The notes beneath the pieces were generated by a model, which saw nothing but the letters and a program-made list of their open reading frames with translations, had not been told where the DNA came from and did not search any database. 36,553 nt of DNA, from the NCBI GenBank assembly GCA_023145835.1, contig JAGLDH010000037.1, positions 1-36,553 on the forward strand, given 5' to 3'. This document shows, in pieces, positions 8,189-16,093 of the stretch (position 1 is its first letter; the number at the start of each line of letters is the position of its first letter). The position numbers and the translations under genes are program-made. Origin of the DNA: Methylococcales bacterium. GTDB taxonomy: Bacteria > Pseudomonadota > Gammaproteobacteria > Methylococcales > Methylomonadaceae.

Positions 8189-8916
8189 TTACTTTTACGG
8201 CTAAAACTAATAAATAAAATAGTTAAGGTGATTGCTAAACCAAACCATTGTACGGCATATGCAATATGTTTTTCAGGTGGCATGACTGTATTTCTTTTCC
8301 AATCTCGAGCGTAGCCCTCTCTCATAGTAGAGTCTAATTCTACCTGAAAGGGAAATAATGGATAACCTAGTTTAGTCGATAAAACATCAACATCAACAAC
8401 TTGAACAACTGATGGCCAGCTCTTTGTAGGAATCTCAGCACCTGTTAGCTTAATTCCAACAACAGGAAAGTTATTAATTCTACCTATCAATCTATTTTTT
8501 TTTGTTTTAATTGATATATCAGGTAATACACGTCTATCTTTATTCAATGGCAACCACCCTCTATTAATTAGGACAGCTTTTTTCATCCCTTTAAGTATAA
8601 ATGGGGTCATAACGAAATAACCAGCCCGCCCATTAACTATTTGATTATCTATTAAATATTGATGATTTGGATCATACTCGCCAGTTATTTCAGTTCGTCT
8701 ATATCGTAATTTTTTTGGGTCATAATCAATAAGTGATAACAAATTAAAACTCCCTTTGTCTATTGCTAACTCTTGCTGATCTAAAAAAATTTTTTTTTCA
8801 TCGGCTCTCCCAAGCTGCCAAAACCCTAAAGAAATCAGTAGTGATAAAACTGCTAAAAAAAGCCCTCCTGAAATAAGATTAAATTTAAAAGAAATTCCGG
8901 CAACAGCTATTTTCAT
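8185..8916 (-). CDS. SURF1 family cytochrome oxidase biogenesis protein
   Basis: 243 residues. Two membrane helices frame a periplasmic domain: the first at about 15-34 ends in the SURF1 signature GFWQLGRADEK, and the last (about 218-238) begins with the second signature HIAYAVQWFGLAITL. SURF1 proteins help insert heme a into cytochrome oxidase subunit I. It is the first gene of the surf1 / SCO-like / cox15-ftsY unit and is divergent from the small membrane protein at 8989, with only 72 bp between them for both promoters. Confidence 0.92.
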   Translation of the reverse strand: MKIAVAGISFKFNLISGGLFLAVLSLLISLGFWQLGRADEKKIFLDQQELAIDKGSFNLLSLIDYDPKKLRYRRTEITGEYDPNHQYLIDNQIVNGRAGYFVMTPFILKGMKKAVLINRGWLPLNKDRRVLPDISIKTKKNRLIGRINNFPVVGIKLTGAEIPTKSWPSVVQVVDVDVLSTKLGYPLFPFQVELDSTMREGYARDWKRNTVMPPEKHIAYAVQWFGLAITLTILFISFSRKSK

Positions 8917-8988
8917 TTTTTATTTGTATCTATTGATATTTTTACTTTAGAATCAAAGAATCTTTATTTTCAAACAACTGTAATTGAT

Positions 8989-9255
8989 ATGCCTATAAAA
9001 ATTCTTTTTATTATTGTTTTTCTATCTATACTTTTTAGTCTAGGGTCAGCACTATTTCATTTGGTCAATAACAAAGGTCAAGAACATTCTAACAAAACGG
9101 CTAAGGCTTTGACCTATAGAATAGGAATTTCATTAGTTTTGTTTATAGCTCTATTTGTTTCTTATGCTACTGGGTTAATTAAACCAAAGGGCATTGGCAC
9201 TAAAATGCATATGAAAAAACCAATCCAGCAAGAAAATATGAAGCTAGAAAAATAA
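8989..9255 (+). CDS. Twin-transmembrane small protein (DUF2909-like)
   Basis: 88 residues with two membrane helices (about 3-26 and 45-64) separated by a short polar loop, and a Lys-rich tail. In many gammaproteobacteria a DUF2909 protein of this shape lies between coxC and surf1, as here next to surf1, so it is probably an oxidase-associated membrane protein of unknown action. The coxBAC structural genes are not in the window. The Lys/Met-rich tail after residue 66 (TKMHMKKPIQQENMKLEK) is longer than I expect for the family. Confidence 0.7.
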   Translation: MPIKILFIIVFLSILFSLGSALFHLVNNKGQEHSNKTAKALTYRIGISLVLFIALFVSYATGLIKPKGIGTKMHMKKPIQQENMKLEK

Positions 9256-9426
9256 TCGAAAGGCTCGTTGGAAATAATTAAAAATTTAATAAAATATTAT
9301 CCTTTTTATTACACAAAATCTCAACGCTATAATACACACATGTAACTTTAAGCAGAAACTAGTTTAAACTATCTAGTACAGAGTAAATTCTATACATTAT
9401 TTAATATTTTCATCACTATATTTTGC

Positions 9427-10281
9427 ATGCAACAGTTCTATTTTTTAATGTTTTTTATTAGTATTTTTTTCTCGTCTTCACCCAATTATGCTGCAGATCT
9501 TTCGACTCCAGCACTCATGCTAGCAAAAACTTATAAAAAAGGCCAAGTTGATATAACTCAGTATTGGGTAAGTGAGAAACTAGACGGTGTACGTGCATAC
9601 TGGGATGGTGAGAAACTCATCTCTAAACAGGGTAACACTTATACAGCACCTTCTTGGTTTACAAAGGGTTTTCCATCACAGCCACTAGATGGTGAATTAT
9701 GGCTAAGCCAAGGTCATTTCCAACAATTACTGGGAACAGTCACCAAAAAGCATCCAATTGATGAAGAATGGAGAAAAATCAGCTACGCTGTATTTGATCT
9801 ACCAAATAACAAACAATCTTTTACTCACCGTTTAAAAATACTTCATCAACTCATTAACAACTCAATAAACCCTTATTTAACTCTTATCCATCAATATCGT
9901 CTAACAAGTGAACATGCTTTGTATGAGGAATTAAACAAAATTGCTTCTATAGGCGGTGAAGGATTAATGCTACATCATGAAAATTCGTTTTATCAAGCTG
10001 GACGTAATAGCAATATACTCAAAGTAAAACCATACTTAGATGCAGAAGCTACTGTTATTGCTCATATTTCTGGTAAAGGTAAATTCAAGGGTATGTTAGG
10101 ATCAATTTTAGTTTCAATACCAGGAGACCTTCAATTTCGTATCGGAACAGGGTTTAGCAATCTACAAAGACTATCACCTCCTCCGCTTGGCTCATTAATT
10201 ACTTACACCTACCACGGAAAAACAAAAAAAGGAATTCCCAAGTTTGCAAGTTTTCTACGTATAAGAAAAAACAAAAAATAG
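9427..10281 (+). CDS. Periplasmic ATP-dependent DNA ligase (LigE type)
   Basis: 284 residues. Residues 1-23 are a signal peptide (FFSSSPNYAA), so the enzyme acts in the periplasm. The nucleotidyltransferase motifs are in order: motif I EKLDGVRAYWDG with nucleophile Lys51, motif III YAVFDLP, motif IV GGEGLMLHH and motif V LKVKPYLDAEATVI, followed by a small OB-fold (KGMLGSILVS to the end). This minimal two-domain form matches bacterial LigE, thought to repair incoming DNA during competence or in biofilm matrix. There is no clear Shine-Dalgarno before the ATG. A TATAAT hexamer at 9328-9333 could be its -10. It lies between oxidase-assembly genes and petABC, with no functional link I can see. 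Confidence 0.92.
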   Translation: MQQFYFLMFFISIFFSSSPNYAADLSTPALMLAKTYKKGQVDITQYWVSEKLDGVRAYWDGEKLISKQGNTYTAPSWFTKGFPSQPLDGELWLSQGHFQQLLGTVTKKHPIDEEWRKISYAVFDLPNNKQSFTHRLKILHQLINNSINPYLTLIHQYRLTSEHALYEELNKIASIGGEGLMLHHENSFYQAGRNSNILKVKPYLDAEATVIAHISGKGKFKGMLGSILVSIPGDLQFRIGTGFSNLQRLSPPPLGSLITYTYHGKTKKGIPKFASFLRIRKNKK

Positions 10282-10398
10282 TACGATTATTAAACCTGAT
10301 AACTTAATATATTCTAAGAAACTAAAACCTATCATTCCTGCGCTCACATTACAAACTTCAACAAAAAACGAGTGGAAATGGTATATTATTCACATAAA

Positions 10399-10443
10399 TA
10401 TAATAACTGATGTATCTAGATATACATCCTATATAACGAGGAG
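10399..10443 (+). promoter_or_regulatory. petABC leader: -10 hexamer, 20-bp palindrome and ribosome binding site
   Basis: TATAAT at 10399-10404 is a good -10, although no convincing -35 precedes it. Just downstream, about where transcription would begin, is a palindrome with perfect 7-bp arms (GATGTAT at 10409-10415, ATACATC at 10422-10428) around a 6-nt centre. It could be an operator or a 5' mRNA hairpin. GAGGAG at 10438-10443 is a strong Shine-Dalgarno 8 nt before the petA ATG. Confidence 0.45.
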
Positions 10444-10451
10444 CGTTACAC

Positions 10452-11051
10452 ATGACTAATGAAGGCGTCGATAAGTCCAAACGCCAGTTTCTAACTTCTG
10501 CCCTTACAGTTGTTGGAGCAGTTGGTACTGGATATTTGGCAGTTCCTTTTCTTTCTCAAATGCAGCCTAGTGCAAAAGCGATGGCAGCAGGAGCACCAGT
10601 AGAAGTTGATATCAGCAAAATAGAGCTTGGACAACTTATCCGTGTTGCTTGGAGAGGAAAGCCTGTTTGGATCTTATCTAGAACTCCAGAAGTATTGGAG
10701 ATTCTAGAATCCGACACAGAAAAGTTAGCTGACCCAAATTCTCATGAATCTGACCAACCTGAAGCAAGTGACAATCCGTTACGTTCAATTAAGCCTGAAA
10801 TATTTGTTGCTGTTGGTCTTTGTACTCACTTAGGTTGCTCCCCAACATTTAGACCAGAAATAGCGCCTAATGATTTAGGCAGCGACTGGAAAGGCGGGTT
10901 TTTCTGTCCATGTCATGGCTCAGGTTTTGACCTAGCAGGCCGAGTTTACAGATCAGTTCCTGCCCCAACTAACCTTGTTATCCCTCCCTATCGCTATATT
11001 ACAGACACTCTCATCATAGTTGGCGAAGACAATACAGAGGCAGTCGCATGA
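10452..11051 (+). CDS. petA: Ubiquinol-cytochrome c reductase Rieske iron-sulfur subunit
   Basis: 199 residues. The N-terminus (SKRQFLTSALTVVGAVGTGYLAVPFL) is a Tat-like, uncleaved membrane anchor with KR in place of the twin arginine, as seen in other bacterial Rieske proteins. The [2Fe-2S] ligands are in CTHLGC (about 124-129) and CPCHGSGFD (about 154-162), with the usual disulfide cysteines. It takes electrons from ubiquinol and passes them to cytochrome c1. First gene of petABC; its stop overlaps the petB ATG by 4 nt. Confidence 0.97.
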   Translation: MTNEGVDKSKRQFLTSALTVVGAVGTGYLAVPFLSQMQPSAKAMAAGAPVEVDISKIELGQLIRVAWRGKPVWILSRTPEVLEILESDTEKLADPNSHESDQPEASDNPLRSIKPEIFVAVGLCTHLGCSPTFRPEIAPNDLGSDWKGGFFCPCHGSGFDLAGRVYRSVPAPTNLVIPPYRYITDTLIIVGEDNTEAVA

Positions 11052-12445
11052 AAAATAAAATAAATGATTGCACCAACTGGGTGCTAGAACGTTTCCCAAT
11101 GTCAAAATTGTGGAACGAACACATGGCTGAATACTATGCACCTAAAAACTTCAATTTCTGGTATTTCTTTGGTTCTCTCGCACTCCTCGTTCTAGTTAAT
11201 CAATTTGTAACTGGAATATTATTAACGATGAACTACAAACCAGATGCCGAACTGGCATTTGATTCAGTTGAATACATCATGCGAGATGTCAATTGGGGAT
11301 GGCTAGTTCGCTATATGCATTCTACCGGAGCATCAGCCTTCTTCATTGTAGTTTACCTACATATGTTCAGAGGTATGATTTACGGATCATATAAAAAACC
11401 TAGGGAACTTATCTGGATTTTTGGTATGCTACTTTTCGTTTGCTTAATGGCTGAAGCATTTATGGGTTATTTGTTACCCTGGGGACAGATGTCCTACTGG
11501 GGTGCACAAGTTATCATCTCATTATTCAGTGCCATCCCTGTCATTGGAGATGACTTATCTCTTTGGATTCGTGGTGACTATGTTATTTCTGATGCCACAC
11601 TTAACCGGTTTTTTGCTTTCCACGTCATAGCCGTGCCACTTGCGTTACTGATACTTGTCTTTTTACATATTGTTGCTCTGCATGAAGTAGGATCCAACAA
11701 CCCTGATGGAATTGAAATTAAAGAATCTAAGGATCCATGGGGGCATCCAGTAGATGGAATTCCTTTTCATCCGTACTATACAGTCAAAGATATTGTCGGC
11801 GTTGCTGTTTTCCTTTTCTTCTTTGCTACCGTAATTTTCTATATGCCTGAAATGGGCGGGTATTTTCTTGAACATGCTAACTTTATTCCGGCTGATCCAT
11901 TAAAAACACCTGAACACATTGCTCCCTTATGGTATTTCACTCCTTTTTACGCAATATTAAGAGCTGTTCCAGATAAATTTGCAGGTGTCATAGCAATGGG
12001 TGGCGCTATTGTAGTTTTATTTTTACTGCCTTGGTTAGATCGCTGTGAAGTAAAGTCAATTCGTTACCGTGGTGGTATTTTTAAAAAAGCACTTGTTTTA
12101 TTTGTTATTAGTTTTATAGCGTTAGGTTACTTAGGCACTCAACCAGCAACAACAGGATATACCATGCTGGCAAGAGTTTTCACTGTAATTTATTTTGGCT
12201 TTTTCTTACTCATGCCAATATATACGCGCTGGGAAAAAACTAAACCCGTTCCAAAAAGTGTTACTCACGAGCCTGATGCTGAAGAAAAGTACGCTGCTTT
12301 AGTTGAATCATTTGATAAAATGACGATTAAGGAGCCTGTCAAAACTAGCTGGGGAACTAAAACACTGCCTGTAAAACCCAATAAAGCAGGTATTGTCGAA
12401 GTATTGACTGGATTACTAAAAAAAATAAAAGCGAGTCTGGATTAA
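11048..12445 (+). CDS. petB: Cytochrome b of the bc1 complex
   Basis: 465 residues with the eight-helix cytochrome b core. Heme ligand histidines are in HSTGASAFFIVVYLHMFRG and in FHVIAVPLALLILVFLHIV. The quinol-site motif reads PLWY (in APLWYFTPFYAILR), a variant of the PEWY/PVWY motif. The core ends near residue 395. An unusual hydrophilic C-terminal tail of about 65 residues follows (WEKTKPVPKS to the end), making the protein longer than the roughly 400 residues usual in relatives. It is integral to the membrane and co-translated with petA; petC starts 2 nt after its stop. Confidence 0.97.
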   Translation: MKNKINDCTNWVLERFPMSKLWNEHMAEYYAPKNFNFWYFFGSLALLVLVNQFVTGILLTMNYKPDAELAFDSVEYIMRDVNWGWLVRYMHSTGASAFFIVVYLHMFRGMIYGSYKKPRELIWIFGMLLFVCLMAEAFMGYLLPWGQMSYWGAQVIISLFSAIPVIGDDLSLWIRGDYVISDATLNRFFAFHVIAVPLALLILVFLHIVALHEVGSNNPDGIEIKESKDPWGHPVDGIPFHPYYTVKDIVGVAVFLFFFATVIFYMPEMGGYFLEHANFIPADPLKTPEHIAPLWYFTPFYAILRAVPDKFAGVIAMGGAIVVLFLLPWLDRCEVKSIRYRGGIFKKALVLFVISFIALGYLGTQPATTGYTMLARVFTVIYFGFFLLMPIYTRWEKTKPVPKSVTHEPDAEEKYAALVESFDKMTIKEPVKTSWGTKTLPVKPNKAGIVEVLTGLLKKIKASLD

Positions 12446-12447
12446 TT

Positions 12448-13170
12448 ATGAAAAAAATTATATACACATTATTACTTTTAGTACCTCTTGGATCTTTCGC
12501 AGCTGGTGATAAAGTTCACTTACAAAGTGCTGATATAAATTTATCAGATTTCAAAGCGATACAAAAAGGTGCTAAGCATTATGTAACCTACTGCTTAGGT
12601 TGCCACTCTGCCAAACATATGCGTTACAAGCGTATTGCCATAGACTTAGAAATTGATGAAGATACAGTGCTCGCTGAAATTGCTCCTGAAGGTGCACGAA
12701 TATACGATCAAATGCATACAGCAATGAACGAGCATGATTCTAAAAAGTGGTTTGGAGTTATGCCTCCAGATTTATCATTAATTGCCCGCTCTAGAGGAGC
12801 TGATTGGTTATACAGTTACCTTAAGGGTTTTTACGTTGATAAAAGCAAACCCTTTGGTGTAAATAACACTGTCTTTAAAGATGTCGGTATGCCTAATATG
12901 CTTTGGAAATTACAAGGGATACAATCTCCTGTTATCAGAAACGTTAAAGGAGAAGAAGTTATATCCTACTTGGAACTTAAAGAATCTGGCTCAATGTCAC
13001 GCAGTCAATTTGACACAATGGTTACCGAACTCGTTAACTTTCTTGTTTATGTAGGGGAGCCTGTTCAATTAGAACGCAAACGTATGGGTAAATATGTATT
13101 ATTCTATTTTCTCCTGTTCGGTATTGTTGCCTACTTACTTAAAAAAGAATATTGGAAAGATATTCACTAA
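12448..13170 (+). CDS. petC: Cytochrome c1 of the bc1 complex
   Basis: 240 residues. Signal peptide 1-19 (MKKIIYTLLLLVPLGSFAA), heme attachment site CLGCH at 49-53, a methionine-bearing region (KDVGMPNMLWKLQG) suited to the axial ligand, and a C-terminal anchor helix (YVLFYFLLFGIVAYLL) ending in a short cytoplasmic tail. It accepts electrons from the Rieske protein. Last gene of petABC; a weak CTATAC/GTATAG stem at about 13182-13207 might end the transcript. Confidence 0.95.
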   Translation: MKKIIYTLLLLVPLGSFAAGDKVHLQSADINLSDFKAIQKGAKHYVTYCLGCHSAKHMRYKRIAIDLEIDEDTVLAEIAPEGARIYDQMHTAMNEHDSKKWFGVMPPDLSLIARSRGADWLYSYLKGFYVDKSKPFGVNNTVFKDVGMPNMLWKLQGIQSPVIRNVKGEEVISYLELKESGSMSRSQFDTMVTELVNFLVYVGEPVQLERKRMGKYVLFYFLLFGIVAYLLKKEYWKDIH

Positions 13171-13317
13171 GCAAAATAATCTATACTTACAAGGATGTGT
13201 GTATAGGTTAATTTTATATATTCTTACCAAAAACATTTCCAACCTATTTAACCGTAGCATCTATTTCTAAACTCATAGACTTGAGAGCAATATGATACCA
13301 ATCATTTAATCTTTAAG

Positions 13318-13482
13318 TATACTTCGTGCAGTTACGGATGCGAATTTTATAGCGAGTTAATTTTTGTTGATAGCAAGGCGCTGAAATGGGCGCATAGCAA
13401 ACTAAGCAACTATTTCAGCAACCGCAGTCTATGGGCAAAAATCAACCGATAGAAAACCGCATCCGTAACTGCACGAAGTATA
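13318..13482. repeat. 165-bp inverted-repeat element (MITE-like)
   Basis: The outer 25 bp at 13318-13342 are the exact reverse complement of 13458-13482 (arms contain CGTGCAGTTACGGATGCG). Complementarity continues imperfectly inward (ATTTTTG paired with CAAAAAT, and GCTGAAAT with ATTTCAGC), so the whole element could fold into one long hairpin. Its G+C is higher than the surroundings. It occupies the otherwise empty petC-sspA gap and encodes no credible protein. The structure suggests a miniature inverted-repeat transposable element or a dispersed palindromic repeat. No second copy is seen in the window. Confidence 0.7.
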
Positions 13483-13645
13483 AATAGAACCAACCACACA
13501 ATCATTGATTAACATCCCTTTTTTTCTAGCTGGAATTTTATTAAGTAAAGTGAGCCTGTAAAAAATCATCACTACCTCCCTGCACAGTACGATACAAATC
13601 ATTTCCTCAATATATCGCCGAACAACCAAAAAAAAACAGCTATGC

Positions 13646-13680
13646 TATAATGGTCTTTTTAGTTCAAATAGCTTATAGAG
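13646..13680 (+). promoter_or_regulatory. sspA extended -10 promoter and ribosome binding site
   Basis: TGCTATAAT (hexamer at 13646-13651) is an extended -10 element; no good -35 is visible, which such promoters tolerate. AGAGG at 13676-13680 lies 8 nt before a GTG at 13689. The ATG at 13650 would be inside the promoter, so the GTG is the better sspA start. Confidence 0.55.
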
Positions 13681-13688
13681 GTTGTTCA

Positions 13689-14324
13689 GTGACAAATATC
13701 ATTGCTCGAAAATCAGTGATGACACTTTTTAGCACATCAACATGCGCACTTAGCCATTGTGCCCGTCTTGTATTACATGAAAAAGGTGTCACTGTAGATA
13801 TTGAATTTTTTGATCCTTCTGAACCACCTGAAGACTTACTAGAATTAAACCCCACTGGCATATCTCCAACACTGATAGAACGAGATCTCGTTTTGTATGA
13901 CGCGCGAATAATTGCAGAATATTTAGATGAAAGGTTTCCTCACCCTCCTTTACACCAAATGGATCCAGTTTCTCGCGCTAATGCACGAATGATCATTAAA
14001 CGAATAGACCAAGACTGGTACCAACTTTTAGATGAAATCCTTACCTCTGGCGAAAAAAAATCAGCAAGAGCAAAAAAAATGCTAAAAGAAAGTCTAATTG
14101 CTGCCACCCCAATCTTTGAAGCTCATCCTTATTTTATGAGCCCCGAATATTCTTTAATTGACTGTGCAATGGCTCCTTTACTATGGCGATTACATAGCCT
14201 CGGAATAGATTTAAACTCATTAGACCCAGCTATTGTAAGCTATTCTAACCGATTATTTACCAGAGAAGCGTTTCAATTGAGCCTTAGTCAAGCAGAAAAA
14301 GATATGGCTCCACAAAGTAAATGA
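13689..14324 (+). CDS. sspA: Stringent starvation protein A (SspA, GST fold)
   Basis: About 211 residues from the GTG start at 13689. The N-terminal thioredoxin-like domain includes MTLFSTSTCALSHCARLVLHEKGV and the cis-proline segment NPTGISPTLIERDLVLYDARIIAEYLDERFPHPPL; an all-helical GST C-domain follows. SspA binds RNA polymerase with sigma-70 and has no glutathione transferase activity in studied cases. It is followed by sspB with a 4-nt ATGA overlap, the standard sspAB pair downstream of petABC, but here separated from petC by an inserted repeat element. Confidence 0.93.
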   Translation: MTNIIARKSVMTLFSTSTCALSHCARLVLHEKGVTVDIEFFDPSEPPEDLLELNPTGISPTLIERDLVLYDARIIAEYLDERFPHPPLHQMDPVSRANARMIIKRIDQDWYQLLDEILTSGEKKSARAKKMLKESLIAATPIFEAHPYFMSPEYSLIDCAMAPLLWRLHSLGIDLNSLDPAIVSYSNRLFTREAFQLSLSQAEKDMAPQSK

Positions 14325-14695
14325 CTTCATTAAAACCCTATTTAATCCGTTCAATATATGAATGGATTATAGATAACGAGCTTACACCACACCTACTAGT
14401 TGATGCAGAAAACCCTGATGCAGTTTTACCTGAAGATTTTATTGAAAATGGGAAAATCGTATTAAATATGCGACCAGAAGCAGTACAAGACTTAACATTA
14501 GGTAACGAAGAAATTCAGTTTAACGCACGTTTTTCTGGAAATCCTATGCGTATAATCACGCCTACAATAGCTGTTTTAGCTATTTATGCTAAAGAAAACG
14601 GCAAGGGAATGGTTTTTGATCCAGAAGAAACCGATGAGCCACCCACTCCTTCAGAAACAAAGCATAAAAAACCTCAGCTAAAAGTTGTTAAATAA
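14321..14695 (+). CDS. sspB: ClpXP protease specificity-enhancing factor SspB
   Basis: 124 residues. The N-terminal folded domain (KPYLIRSIYEWIIDNELTPHLLVDAE to about residue 95) binds ssrA-tagged proteins. A flexible tail ends in PQLKVVK, matching the ClpX-binding peptide at the end of SspB proteins, so both functional parts are intact. It delivers ssrA-tagged substrates to ClpXP. Its start overlaps the sspA stop. Confidence 0.94.
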   Translation: MTSLKPYLIRSIYEWIIDNELTPHLLVDAENPDAVLPEDFIENGKIVLNMRPEAVQDLTLGNEEIQFNARFSGNPMRIITPTIAVLAIYAKENGKGMVFDPEETDEPPTPSETKHKKPQLKVVK

Positions 14696-14763
14696 TAACC
14701 GTTTAATACTATAGAGTTAACACATATTAGTACCTCATTTAACTTCAAATAACAGTGATTTTT

Positions 14764-15084
14764 TTATTTTTCTGGAGCATATAAAGAAGAAATATTCGAT
14801 TTTGATGATTCTTTTACTGTAAAGACCTTAGCAACACCTTTTCTTTCAACTTGGTCAATACGTACAACTTCATGTAATGGAATAAATGACCTCTCAACAC
14901 CTTCAAATTCTGCTTTTATTTTTTCCTCGCCTGGATCCAAAACAATACTGCTTTTTTCACCAAATATAAAGCCTTCAACAATTACAAATCCATACATATC
15001 ACCTTGATATACACTTTTTGCATAAACCTCGTATACCTCGTCTCTATTAATAAATATAACTTTATAAATATGTTTTTCTGACAT
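14764..15084 (-). CDS. DUF1820 family protein
   Basis: 106 residues, soluble, no signal peptide. The compact beta-rich sequence (IYKVIFINRDEVYEVYAKSVY, GFVIVEGFIFG, SIVLDPGEEKIKAEFEGVERSFIPLHEVVRIDQVERKG) matches the DUF1820 family found across gammaproteobacteria near sspAB-type loci. The function is unknown. It is convergent with sspB, 68 bp away, and stands alone. Confidence 0.75.
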   Translation of the reverse strand: MSEKHIYKVIFINRDEVYEVYAKSVYQGDMYGFVIVEGFIFGEKSSIVLDPGEEKIKAEFEGVERSFIPLHEVVRIDQVERKGVAKVFTVKESSKSNISSLYAPEK

Positions 15085-15288
15085 AGCACCTTATATCCAA
15101 CTAGAATTAATTGTATTTTTAATTTAGTATTGTAACAACAAATACAAATACAGAAATAATCATCTATTGTCAGTTAATAATAGACATAAAAAATAAACGA
15201 TTAAGCAATTCAACCCTCTAATTTACTTACAAACGAAATAGGCTATTAAAGTCATTTCATTCATACCTCTCACAATATAATTAAAAAT

Positions 15289-15732
15289 ATGTCCTTTACA
15301 ATTTACCTTTCTGGGGAAATCCACACCGATTGGCGTGAAAAAATAAAACAAGGTATCCTTGAAAATCAACTTAATATAGAAATTCTAACGCCTATCACTG
15401 ATCACGATAGTAGCGACAATGTAGGGTTAAAAATTTTAGGCGTGGAGCAAAATAATTTCTGGAAAGACCACAAAGCAGCTAAGATTAATGCATTACGTAC
15501 CAACAGCTACATTAATCGATCAGATATCGTTATTATAAAATTTGGAGATAAATACAAACAATGGAATGCGGCCTTTGATGCAGGCATCGCCACAAGCTTA
15601 GGAATACCTACCATAATTCTTCATGACCCAGACTTAACTCATCCATTAAAAGAAATTGATGCTGCAGCACTTGCTGTTACCGAAACACCTCAACAAATTG
15701 TTGAAATATTGAAGTACATTTCACAATCCTAA
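15289..15732 (+). CDS. YtoQ family protein
   Basis: 147 residues. It begins MSFTIYLSGEIHTDWREKI and has DIVIIKFGDKYKQWNAAFDAGIATSLGIPTIIL, the nucleoside-2-deoxyribosyltransferase-like (TIR/NDT-related) fold pattern of YtoQ proteins. The family length is about 150. Its biochemical role is not established, so nucleotide or nucleoside processing is only suggested by fold. It is monocistronic, with no clear Shine-Dalgarno. Confidence 0.8.
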   Translation: MSFTIYLSGEIHTDWREKIKQGILENQLNIEILTPITDHDSSDNVGLKILGVEQNNFWKDHKAAKINALRTNSYINRSDIVIIKFGDKYKQWNAAFDAGIATSLGIPTIILHDPDLTHPLKEIDAAALAVTETPQQIVEILKYISQS

Positions 15733-15840
15733 TTGTTTGTGGGAGACGGTCACACTTTTAAAAAAAACTTAAATCTCCCTCTTTCAAAAGAGACTATAGT
15801 GAGAGTATGATGTTTTCATGTTCTGAGAAAGAGGATTGAA

Positions 15841-16092
15841 ATGATTAGTAATACGATATCAAGCGCAACTAGTTTAATTACAAATACTCAGTATAAAGCA
15901 GCCACTGCTAATCATACTATTGCCACACTACCCGTAGCAAAAAATGAGGTTGGCAGTGCCGAGTTTAATTCTAGTGATTTAATTAAGCCAATACTTAGTT
16001 TAAAAGAAGCCGAAATAGAAACATCAGCAGCAGTTAAGATAATAGAAACAGATCAAAAAACTCGAGGCTCACTTTTTGATGCAATAGCATAA
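15841..16092 (+). CDS. Small orphan protein, 83 residues
   Basis: I do not recognise a family. A strong AGAGG lies 8 nt before the ATG, which argues that it is real. The protein is Ser/Thr/Ala/Ile-rich at the N-terminus, has no membrane helix or cysteine, and ends VKIIETDQKTRGSLFDAIA. That end loosely resembles the xVIxTxDxxxGxLxD pattern at the C-terminus of flagellar rod/hook-type and related small proteins, a weak likeness only. Upstream are a CTCTTT-CA-AAAGAG palindrome (15779-15792) and a TATAGT hexamer that may form its promoter. It is convergent with the radical SAM gene, 1 nt apart. Confidence 0.55.
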   Translation: MISNTISSATSLITNTQYKAATANHTIATLPVAKNEVGSAEFNSSDLIKPILSLKEAEIETSAAVKIIETDQKTRGSLFDAIA

Positions 16093-16093
16093 A

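Noticed and set aside
13429-13629. Minus-strand 66-codon frame
   Set aside because: It begins upstream of the sspA promoter and ends inside the inverted-repeat element; no family likeness or ribosome binding site.
13650-13688. Upstream ATG start for sspA
   Set aside because: The ATG overlaps the extended -10 hexamer; the GTG at 13689 has AGAGG at correct spacing and gives the usual SspA N-terminus.
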